Of a stretch of DNA of 64,000 nucleotides, positions 56,826 through 64,000 are shown piece after piece. The notes beneath the pieces were generated by a model that saw nothing but the letters and a program-made list of their open reading frames with translations, was not told the DNA's origin and searched no databases. Made by a program: the position numbers and the translations under genes. Source of the stretch: Woeseiaceae bacterium (GTDB lineage: Bacteria > Pseudomonadota > Gammaproteobacteria > Steroidobacterales > Woeseiaceae). The stretch's first letter is position 1. The number at the start of each line of letters is the position of its first letter. The stretch is from the NCBI GenBank assembly GCA_021773055.1, contig JAJFKV010000014.1:1-64000 (forward strand). The letters are read 5' to 3'.

Positions 56826-59800
56826 TTGAGTTTTAAAGAAGTATCAGGCAGATACGATGGCCCGACCCTCGAATCGGAGGTGCTGGAGTTCTGGCGTGAG
56901 CACGATGTGTTCCAGAAGACGCTCGACCAGACCGAGGGCAAGCCTCAGTTCAGCTTTAACGAAGGTCCGCCAACCGCCAATGGCAAGCCGGGTATTCATC
57001 ACGTTCTCGCGCGCAGCTTCAAGGACATTTTCCCTCGTTACAAAACCATGCAGGGCTATCACGTACCGCGAAAAGCGGGTTGGGATACGCACGGTCTTCC
57101 GGTCGAGCACGAGGTTGAAAAAGAACTCGGTATCTTCGACAAGAAGGAGATCGAAGAAAAAGTCGGCGTCGCTGAATTCACGAAGCGTTGCCGCGACTCG
57201 GTCATGCGGTACATCGGTGATTGGGAGAAGATGACCGAGCGTATGGGCTTCTGGGTCAATCTTGATGAGGCGTATTACACGCTCAACAACACTTACATCG
57301 AATCCGTCTGGAACTTGCTGCAAAAGATCTGGGACAAGGACCTGATCTATCGTGGCTATAAGGTCGTGCCCTATGACCCCCGCATTGGTGCAACCTTGTC
57401 ATCGCATGAGCTCGCGCTGGGTTACAAAGACGTCGAAGATCCGTCGATTACCGTACGCTTCAAAGTACAGGGCGAGGACGATACCTATTTCCTTGTTTGG
57501 ACAACAACACCCTGGACGCTGCCGTCGAACCTCGCACTAGCGGTTGGCACCGACATCGACTACAGCTATTGCGAGTCTGAAGGACAAACGCTGATCGTTG
57601 CCGCAGCGCTTCGTGAGGCCGTGTTTCGGGATGTCGAGCACAATGTTCTAAAGACTGTTAAAGGCACAGACCTGGTTGGCGTGCGTTATGAGCAGCTTTT
57701 TGACTACATCGCTGTCGATGCTGCCAACGCTTTTCAAGTGTTCGCCGCCGATTTCGTGAGCACAGAAAGCGGCACCGGTATCGTGCATACAGCGCCTGCC
57801 TATGGTGTAGACGACCTGGCGCTGGGCCAGGCAAACGATCTGCCCGTGGTTCACGCCGTTGGACTTGATGGGCACTTCATCGATGACGTTGAGCCTGTGA
57901 AGGGCATGTTCTTCAAGGATGCCGACAAGCCGCTGATTCGCCTTCTCAAAGAACGCGGCATGATGTTTCGATCCGAGCGTTACCTGCATAGCTACCCGTT
58001 TGGCTGGCGCACGGGTGATCCGATTCTCTATTACGCGAAGAACGCCTGGTACATCCGTACATCGAAATTTCGTGAACGCATGGCCGAGTTGAACCAGACC
58101 ATCAACTGGGTTCCCGAGCACATTAAAGACGGCCGCTTCGGTAACTGGCTGGAAAACAATGTCGACTGGGCTCTGTCGCGTGAGCGATTCTGGGGCACGC
58201 CGCTACCGGTATGGACAGACGGCGAAGGTGAGTTTCACTGCATCGGTTCTGTTGCGGAACTTGAAGAGCTTACGGGCAAAGAGCTGAGTGAGCTCGATCT
58301 GCACCGGCCTGCGGTGGATGAGATCACCTTTGAAAAAGACGGCAAGACCTGGCAGCGCGTTCCCGAAGTTATCGATTGCTGGTTCGACTCAGGGGCGATG
58401 TCTTACGCGCAGTGGCACTACCCGTTCGAAAACGAAGACAAATTCGAAAGGCATTTTCCGGCCGACTACATCTGCGAAGCGATCGACCAGACACGTGGCT
58501 GGTTTTACACATTGCATGCAATCGCAACACTCGTGTCCGATGGTGTCGCGTACAAGAACTGTATCTGCCTGAACCTGATCGTCGACAAAGACGGCAAGAA
58601 GATGTCGAAGTCGGTCGGTAACATCATTAATCCCTACGATGTGTTCGATACGGTGGGTGCGGATGCGCTGCGCTGGTACTTCCTCGCACGGCTGTCACCG
58701 GACGTACCGAAGCGAGTTTCCGTGGATATCGTCGCCGATGTTGCGAGCTCGTTCATCAATACGTTCTGGAATACCTACGGGTTCTTTGTTCTTTATGCTC
58801 GCCTCGACGATGTTGATCTCGGCCGAGAAATTGCGCCGGCAGACCGCCCGGAAATCGACCGTTGGGCATTGGCCCTGTTGCACAAGACCATCACGACGGT
58901 GACTGAATCGCTCGACAACTTCGATGCGAAAACAGCTGGCGAGGCACTGGAGTCATTCGTCGATCAGTTAAGTAACTGGTACGTACGACGTAATCGTCGT
59001 CGGTTCTGGAAGTCCACAGACCCGGAAGACACACAGGCGGCGTACCTGACGTTGTACGAGTGTCTGGTTACGGCACACAAACTCATGGCACCATTTATTC
59101 CATTCCTTGCTGAGAACGTCTATCAGAATCTCGTCAGGAGCGTTGATCCTGACGCACCGGATTCAGTTCACATGGCCGAGTGGCCAGTTGCTGATGCCAG
59201 CTGGCAAAACAATGATCTGCTATTCGACATTGACGTCGTGCAAAAAGTCGTTGGCCTTGCCCGCGCGGCTCGTGGTCAGTCGGGTGTGCGTACGCGGCAA
59301 CCGTTGGCACGCCTCCTGATTCGCGCGCCGAGTGATGCCGCAGCGAAAGCACTGCGGAGCCACCAGGACCAGATCCTCGAAGAACTCAACGTAAAAGCGA
59401 TCGAGTTCATTGCCCGTGATGCGGGTCTTGTGAGTTATCGCATCAAGCCGAACTTGCCACGTATCGGCAAGCAGTATGGCAAGTTGATTCCGGTGATTCG
59501 AAAAGCGTTAGAAGAGGCCGACGGTGGTGCTATCGCAAGTGCGGCGGCCAGCAGCGAGAGCTTCGATATTGTTGCCGGTGATCAGACGATCACGCTTGAG
59601 GGTGAGGATGTATTGATCGAAACGAGTTCGGCAGAGGGCTACGCCTGTGCGGAGGATTCCGGTTATCTGACCGCACTCGATACGACGCTCAATGACGATC
59701 TCGTTAACGAAGGCTTTGCTCGTGAGATTGTTCGCTCGGTGCAGGATGCTCGCAAGCAGGCAGGTCTGGAGGTTTCTGACCGGATCAAGCTGGGTGTTTC

Positions 59801-59957
59801 GGGCTCTGACGCGGTTGAAAAAGCGCTGTCCGTGCACCGTGACTACATCATGAATGAGACGCTGGCGACACAATGGGAGACGGGGCAATCGAACGCTCAG
59901 TTTTCCGAGAATCGCGAACTTGGCGAGGAGAGCTGGACCATCGAGATAAGCCGCTAA
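56826..59957 (+). CDS. ileS: Isoleucyl-tRNA synthetase, IleRS2 (eukaryote-like) type with GIHH motif
   Basis: Charges tRNA-Ile. It has 1043 residues and the IleRS2-type sequence. The class I HIGH motif is rearranged to G56-I57-H58-H59 (in NGKPGIHHVLAR); KMSKS is intact at 592-596. Also seen are GWDTHGLPVEHEVEKELG, the editing-domain TTTPWTLPSN and HTAPAYGVDD, and FSTGAM-like DSGAMSYAQWHYPF. It starts with TTG at 56826, with GGAGTGAG placed just before. The 3' end overlaps the convergent Omp85-like gene by four bases. The usual gammaproteobacterial ribF-ileS-lspA neighbourhood is absent, which fits an acquired gene. Its regulation is by the T-box leader. Confidence 0.96.
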   Translation: MSFKEVSGRYDGPTLESEVLEFWREHDVFQKTLDQTEGKPQFSFNEGPPTANGKPGIHHVLARSFKDIFPRYKTMQGYHVPRKAGWDTHGLPVEHEVEKELGIFDKKEIEEKVGVAEFTKRCRDSVMRYIGDWEKMTERMGFWVNLDEAYYTLNNTYIESVWNLLQKIWDKDLIYRGYKVVPYDPRIGATLSSHELALGYKDVEDPSITVRFKVQGEDDTYFLVWTTTPWTLPSNLALAVGTDIDYSYCESEGQTLIVAAALREAVFRDVEHNVLKTVKGTDLVGVRYEQLFDYIAVDAANAFQVFAADFVSTESGTGIVHTAPAYGVDDLALGQANDLPVVHAVGLDGHFIDDVEPVKGMFFKDADKPLIRLLKERGMMFRSERYLHSYPFGWRTGDPILYYAKNAWYIRTSKFRERMAELNQTINWVPEHIKDGRFGNWLENNVDWALSRERFWGTPLPVWTDGEGEFHCIGSVAELEELTGKELSELDLHRPAVDEITFEKDGKTWQRVPEVIDCWFDSGAMSYAQWHYPFENEDKFERHFPADYICEAIDQTRGWFYTLHAIATLVSDGVAYKNCICLNLIVDKDGKKMSKSVGNIINPYDVFDTVGADALRWYFLARLSPDVPKRVSVDIVADVASSFINTFWNTYGFFVLYARLDDVDLGREIAPADRPEIDRWALALLHKTITTVTESLDNFDAKTAGEALESFVDQLSNWYVRRNRRRFWKSTDPEDTQAAYLTLYECLVTAHKLMAPFIPFLAENVYQNLVRSVDPDAPDSVHMAEWPVADASWQNNDLLFDIDVVQKVVGLARAARGQSGVRTRQPLARLLIRAPSDAAAKALRSHQDQILEELNVKAIEFIARDAGLVSYRIKPNLPRIGKQYGKLIPVIRKALEEADGGAIASAAASSESFDIVAGDQTITLEGEDVLIETSSAEGYACAEDSGYLTALDTTLNDDLVNEGFAREIVRSVQDARKQAGLEVSDRIKLGVSGSDAVEKALSVHRDYIMNETLATQWETGQSNAQFSENRELGEESWTIEISR

Positions 59958-61594
59958 AAACTTCGTTTGGCTTCGAGTGATATCTGCACGCTGTCGATCG
60001 AGTCATCGCCATCAAGCGGAAACGCGATATCAAAATGTACCATCTTGTCCGATGAACTGCGGGTGGGTGAAAAGCGCAATCCGAGACCAACGTCGGTCAA
60101 CCAGCCCAGTTGTTCCCCACCGAGATGGTCACGTCCCCACACGCGACCTGCATCGGCGAATACAGCGCCGCCAACGCGGGCTAGCCGGAACGGATACCAG
60201 TCTGTGAAGTAGCGTTGTTCGACGGTGACAAGCAGACTGGAGTCGCCATTTTGATAGCGTAGCGGATAGCCACGCAGGCCAGTATCCCCGCCGAGTTGCA
60301 GCGGGTTGTCGAGGTCACGCGCCAGACCGGCGGTGCCATGTAGCGCGATAAAGAACAAGCGTTTGCTGGACTGCTTTACGTAGTAGCGAGCATCAAGTTC
60401 GGCAACGACGTTTGCTGAATGCCCGGATTCCAGCCGACCGCTGGCGTTGCCGGAAAGTATCAGTGTTCGCTTGGGTCGGGTTCGATAGCCGCGGCTCATG
60501 GTCGCCGAATACAGCAATGCATCCCGATCTGCCCCGAACGACTCGTCAGCCCAACCTACAGACCCGGTGAATCGTGAGCCGAGGTAAAAGTCCTCCGTTC
60601 TGCCGATCTGGTCCCGATTGCTGGCCCTTTCGAACTGGTCCTGCAGGATTTCAAAAGAGACATACGGGTACAACAGTTCTCGGTCCGCCGGTATCGCGCT
60701 CGGCAAGGTTGGCACGGACACGTTGCCAAAGCGGTTGTCGTCGTACACGACGCCAGCGGTCCAACGTCTTGCCCAGCCGTCCTGCAGTCCTTTCGACCAT
60801 CCCGCGAACAGGTTTAACATTTGTCTTTTTCGTTGGTACTCGGCACTTTCCTCGCCAAGTACGTACAACGCATCACGGCCATCGTCATTCAGCATTCGAA
60901 CACCCCCTGAGCGTCGCGCATCCAACGCATAAAAGGGCCTTACGAGTGCGAGTTGCTGCGATTCGCCGTCAGAGTTATCGGCGACCTGCAGAAAGGCGGA
61001 AACCCAGCTGTTGCCAAGATGTCTGTCAGTAAAATCGAAGCTGTTGGAGCGACGCTCGAAGTTCTCTTCGTGATTGAAGCGCACGGTTTGACCGAGCCCG
61101 AAGAGGTTCTTTTCCTCGATTCCGAAGCGACTCGTATTTTCGCCGCCCTTTCTCGATACCGACAGGTCCGGACCAAGCGTCCACACATCGCGTGTTAGAA
61201 CCTCGATATCAACAATGCCATCTTCTCGCGGGACTGCCTTGATACTGGCATCGTAAAGATAGGGGTTCCGTCTCAATATGCGCGCCGACTCATCGACCAG
61301 CCGCTGGTTGTACTTCTCGTCGGCCTCAAACAATAACTGACCAAGAATCACATGGTCTTTTGTGACTATGTGCAGGCGATTCGCCAGGCGATACAGGCCG
61401 TTGTTCTCATCTTTGTTGCCGAGGTCGAAGACATTTTGCTTCTGCAACCTGATTTCACCGACGACGGCCTTCCCGTCGAGTGGATTTTCGATCGAAATGT
61501 GAGCGGGCGCGGGTTCTGATGTACGAGATTCGGCGTACGCCGCCTGGCAAAAGAGGGCGGCGATCGTAAACGCCATTGATAGCTGTCCGTGCAT
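59954..61594 (-). CDS. Omp85/BamA-family outer membrane protein
   Basis: A 546-residue outer membrane protein. A signal peptide ends near AAYA; about residues 30-130 form a POTRA-like region (ENPLDGKAVVGEIRLQ, LLFEADEKYNQRLVDESARIL, VDIEVLTRDVWTL), and the rest is a 16-strand-type beta barrel with the Omp85 signature GGDTGLRGYPLRYQNG and aromatic C-terminal strand ending in Phe. With one or two POTRA domains it is shorter than BamA (about 800) and may be a translocation or lipid-related Omp85 member of unknown substrate. It is convergent to ileS. Confidence 0.85.
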   Translation of the reverse strand: MHGQLSMAFTIAALFCQAAYAESRTSEPAPAHISIENPLDGKAVVGEIRLQKQNVFDLGNKDENNGLYRLANRLHIVTKDHVILGQLLFEADEKYNQRLVDESARILRRNPYLYDASIKAVPREDGIVDIEVLTRDVWTLGPDLSVSRKGGENTSRFGIEEKNLFGLGQTVRFNHEENFERRSNSFDFTDRHLGNSWVSAFLQVADNSDGESQQLALVRPFYALDARRSGGVRMLNDDGRDALYVLGEESAEYQRKRQMLNLFAGWSKGLQDGWARRWTAGVVYDDNRFGNVSVPTLPSAIPADRELLYPYVSFEILQDQFERASNRDQIGRTEDFYLGSRFTGSVGWADESFGADRDALLYSATMSRGYRTRPKRTLILSGNASGRLESGHSANVVAELDARYYVKQSSKRLFFIALHGTAGLARDLDNPLQLGGDTGLRGYPLRYQNGDSSLLVTVEQRYFTDWYPFRLARVGGAVFADAGRVWGRDHLGGEQLGWLTDVGLGLRFSPTRSSSDKMVHFDIAFPLDGDDSIDSVQISLEAKRSF

Positions 61595-61837
61595 AGGGGC
61601 GCAATGATAACCGAGATTTGATCCTCGAAATTTAGACCCAGACTAAGTGACTTGCGCGACCTTTAGTAAACCTGTTATAAAAAACCTGCGCAAGAACTTG
61701 ATTGATAGGGAGTACTTGAGGGATCAGCGGCTCTGCAGGGGGCCGGACTACAGGAGGTAGTCAACTCCAATAACAAAAGCGTACAAGCCGCCGAGAGGGT
61801 ATGAGCGGCAAAACAAGAATGAAACGCTGGAGTGGCA

Positions 61838-62209
61838 ATGACGAACCACGTCGAACGCTTTCACGCCGCACTCACGGTGCTGGCGGGGCATGGGCATATA
61901 AAACAAAGACTTATAAAGGCTTACGAAGACTCTCTCGCTGATATCAACGAAGACGAACTCCCCGTCTCGCTGCAGCAGGCCTTCGCAGATTTACGTCGGC
62001 AGATGTATTGTGTCACGCCACTAAATGGCGAGGGTCCGATATGTGCGTCGGTCCGAAAGATGTCATTTTCGGAGGCCAGCGAGTGCGCGGCGTCAGTCGT
62101 CACTTTATTTGGTGAGATAGCTCGATTGCAGGACGATACGCAGGTTAGCTTGCCGCTGGCCGAAGGCAGCGAGTCACGAGTGCCGCCGTTTCTGGTCAAA
62201 TCTGTGTAG
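61838..62209 (+). CDS. Conserved hypothetical protein
   Basis: A 123-residue soluble protein. FHAALTVLAGHGHIKQRLIKAY, LNGEGPICASVRKMS and the end VPPFLVKSV are a pattern I recall from an uncharacterised family in gammaproteobacteria. It looks helical and has no signal peptide. Function unknown. The ATG at 61838 is preferred to an in-frame GTG two codons before. About 240 bases upstream, to 61595, hold no other gene I can support. Its stop lies inside a palindromic repeat. Confidence 0.75.
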   Translation: MTNHVERFHAALTVLAGHGHIKQRLIKAYEDSLADINEDELPVSLQQAFADLRRQMYCVTPLNGEGPICASVRKMSFSEASECAASVVTLFGEIARLQDDTQVSLPLAEGSESRVPPFLVKSV

Positions 62210-62276
62210 GAGCGCGCTTTGCGCGCAATCCTCTTCGGCTGCCGAGGATTTTTCGGCCGCAGGGCGGCCTCCTACA
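62205..62276. repeat. GTAGGAG-type long palindromic repeat
   Basis: A 72-base element bounded by the inverted ends TGTAGGAG and CTCCTACA. Inside are two smaller palindromes, around GCGCGCTTTGCGCGC and around CGGCCGCAGGGCGGCC. It contains the stop codons of both convergent genes (62207-62209 and 62272-62274), so it may act as a bidirectional terminator or mRNA-stabilising hairpin. The layout is like REP doublets (REPINs). Confidence 0.8.
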
Positions 62277-63288
62277 AATTCGGTTTGATCGGATAGTAGA
62301 TGTAGGTCTGAAGCTCGTTCGCCGGGACTTTTCCCGGATCACTCACATACGATTCCCACGCGGCGCCAGCGCGCTCGATCCCCAATGCGGCCAGATAAGC
62401 CGAAATTTTTCGATGCGTCGTTCCCAGTGAGCGATACGAGCCGATGTGGCGGACTCGAATTACCGGCCCGGCATATGTCTTACCGATTTTCACGCCGGAG
62501 GTGTTATGTGGTGTGTTGTCGGTCATCCCGCGCAGCGGAATTGCAGCGTCGAACGCGAGTTCAGTGCCACTGAAATCCCGTGTGATCGACAGCGGCGCAC
62601 CAGCATCCACCAACGCGTTCTCATCGATAAAATTCAGAATCTGAAAGTAGGCTTTGCCCATCGCTTCGGCAATCGCAGCAGGCTCCGGCCGCGAGGTCGC
62701 TGACAGATAGGCGATATCTTCGGCTTCGACGACAATATGTTCGATTTCGATATCGCTGAAGTCGGCTCCGGGTAAGCTCTCGGCCAGATCCTTGAGCGCC
62801 CCAAGGCCCTCGAAATAGTCGCGCGCGACCACAGCGCCGAGCATTGAGGCGAAATATCGGCCAACGATGTTCATGCCGTAATCGACTTCGAACCCCCAGG
62901 TGATGATCGTGGTACCGACGCCCGGCGCGAGTTGAAACCAGGACCTTGCCTCACTCGGCTCGCCGGGACTCATCGCAATCGCCACGTATTCGTAGGGTCT
63001 GCTCTGTGTAATCACCTGGTTGCCGTTGCCGATAATTGCGCCATCCCAGGTCATGACGGCGCCTTCGCCACGAATGGCTCCGGACAAAAGAAAACGGGCG
63101 TTGGGGTCGGTGTGTGTCCACGGCGCCCACAGCGAGAATTGACGGAAATCGTTTACGAGCGCGAATACGGTTGCAGGGTGAGCATCGATCTCCACACTCA
63201 CTTCGACCTTGTGGGTCCGTGGCAGCGCGAAACCGACTATGATCAACAGTGTGAGAAAAGCGCCGATTCCGTAGATCAGTTTTTGCAC
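62272..63288 (-). CDS. SRPBCC / GyrI-like two-domain protein
   Basis: A 338-residue protein starting with GTG. A signal anchor (IYGIGAFLTLLIIVGFALPR) precedes an SRPBCC (START-like) domain, about 25-180, with the pattern VSVEIDAHPATVFALVNDFRQFSLWAPW. A C-terminal GyrI/effector-binding-like domain follows (about 190-338, with RHIGSYRSLGTTHRKISAYLAALG and YIYYPIK). Both folds bind small hydrophobic ligands. It is likely membrane-anchored facing the periplasm; the ligand is unknown. Confidence 0.82.
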   Translation of the reverse strand: MQKLIYGIGAFLTLLIIVGFALPRTHKVEVSVEIDAHPATVFALVNDFRQFSLWAPWTHTDPNARFLLSGAIRGEGAVMTWDGAIIGNGNQVITQSRPYEYVAIAMSPGEPSEARSWFQLAPGVGTTIITWGFEVDYGMNIVGRYFASMLGAVVARDYFEGLGALKDLAESLPGADFSDIEIEHIVVEAEDIAYLSATSRPEPAAIAEAMGKAYFQILNFIDENALVDAGAPLSITRDFSGTELAFDAAIPLRGMTDNTPHNTSGVKIGKTYAGPVIRVRHIGSYRSLGTTHRKISAYLAALGIERAGAAWESYVSDPGKVPANELQTYIYYPIKPNL

Positions 63289-63363
63289 GTTCAGAACATT
63301 CCGTTAATTGCTCGTTGGGGCGGGATTATTCCACAGAACGGGTACTTTGGGCACAATGCGCAT

Positions 63364-64000
63364 ATGACAGACTCTGACAACGCCCCGTTACCTATTGGCA
63401 TATTCGACTCCGGCGTGGGTGGACTGACCGTCCTGAAAGCCGTTCGCGAGGCGCTACCCCATGAAGATCTGATCTACCTGGGCGACACCGCCAGGCTGCC
63501 TTATGGCACCAAGAGCCCGGCCTCCATCGCGCGCTATGCGACTCAAGCGACTGCAAAGCTGCTGGAGTACAACATCAAAATGCTGGTTGTCGCCTGCAAT
63601 ACAGCATCTGCCGTCGCGCTTACAGCACTGCAACAGCAGATGGCTCCTGTCCCGGTCGTCGGTGTGGTCGAACCGGGCGCAATGGCGGCAGTCCGGGCGC
63701 GACCGGCGGGCGCACACCTGGTGCTGGCTACAGAGGCGACCGTGCGCTTGGGCGCCTACAGCAAGGCGATCTCTGCACGCGATGCGGCGGCCAGGGTCCG
63801 CGAACAGCCTTGCGAACTATTGGTGGCACTGGCCGAAGAAGGTTGGACCAATGGTGATATTGCAGATTCAATCGTGCGGCGCTATCTGGATGAGGCGGAA
63901 GACGACGCGTTCAAAGCAGACTCAATTATTCTCGGTTGCACGCACTTTCCTCTGCTTCGCGAGGCGATATCGACAGCCGTTGGTGACGCCGTGGAAGTTG
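63364..64000 (+). CDS. murI: Glutamate racemase (5' part)
   Basis: Makes D-glutamate for peptidoglycan. The frame starts at ATG 63364 (MTDSDNAPLPIGIFDSGVGG) and is still open at the window end, giving 212 residues of an expected 260-280. Motifs include IGIFDSGVGGLTVL, LGDTARLPYG, VVACNTASAVAL (first catalytic Cys), GVVEPGA and LGCTHFPLL (second catalytic Cys). Confidence 0.96.
   Translation, partial: MTDSDNAPLPIGIFDSGVGGLTVLKAVREALPHEDLIYLGDTARLPYGTKSPASIARYATQATAKLLEYNIKMLVVACNTASAVALTALQQQMAPVPVVGVVEPGAMAAVRARPAGAHLVLATEATVRLGAYSKAISARDAAARVREQPCELLVALAEEGWTNGDIADSIVRRYLDEAEDDAFKADSIILGCTHFPLLREAISTAVGDAVEV

Overview
The window reads as ordinary chromosome of a free-living, probably marine, gammaproteobacterium (my inference). 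Gene orders that are typical of that class are present: plsB, rhlB divergent from trxA-rho, dsbD-tlpA-aroQ-accB-accC-prmA-(DUF3426)-dusB-fis-purH-purD, and groES-groEL. A DmdA-like protein and MsrPQ would suit a marine or sulfur-exposed lifestyle. I see no rRNA, tRNA, CRISPR array, prophage or intact insertion sequence. Several genes appear to start with GTG or TTG.

Layout. 1-890: the 3' end of a DUF222/HNH nuclease gene and a Cys-rich secreted protein. 891-5287: an MBL-fold hydrolase, then plsB and the tRNA hydroxylase trhO. 5332-13731: a copper/silver export operon of a small His/Cys periplasmic protein, CusC-, CusB- and CusA-like efflux proteins and a CopA-type ATPase; the last four genes are joined by 4-base overlaps. 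13742-18891: a DUF465 protein, cysQ, a HAD nucleotidase, rhlB, trxA, rho and a strong terminator. 18892-24257: a small lipoprotein, carbonic anhydrase, moeA, purD, purH and fis. 24323-33643: dusB, a very acidic DUF3426 protein, prmA, accC, accB, aroQ, a TlpA-like thioredoxin and a DsbD with a doubled N-terminal domain. 33777-35936: groESL under a candidate sigma-32 promoter and a perfect CIRCE operator. 35997-42425: an S9 peptidase and a methionine group (metA, metB-like, metY-like) with an alpha/beta hydrolase. 42484-46795: a Tat-exported Cys-rich copper-storage-like protein, a five-PAS hybrid kinase and a small membrane protein. 46792-50504: DmdA-like protein, SnoaL-like lipoprotein, msrQ and msrP. 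51188-56470: acyltransferase, methyltransferase, PhnA/YjdM, DksA-like protein, serine hydrolase and a lipoprotein. 56530-59957: T-box leader plus ileS. 59954-64000: Omp85-like protein, a conserved hypothetical, an SRPBCC/GyrI-like protein and the start of murI.

The most striking system is at 56530-59957. A complete T-box riboswitch sits directly before an isoleucyl-tRNA synthetase. It has stem I, a specifier loop reading AUC, a 7-nt UGGUACC antiterminator bulge, and a competing terminator. T-boxes are characteristic of Gram-positive lineages and are not expected in a gammaproteobacterium. The synthetase is of the eukaryote-like IleRS2 kind and has the catalytic HIGH motif rearranged to GIHH, an alteration linked with very high mupirocin resistance. 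Regulator and enzyme together look like a transferred module.

Other points: a dispersed GTAGGAG palindromic repeat family (three copies), an orphan terminator pointing to a possible small RNA near 48900, and two unrelated copper-handling loci.
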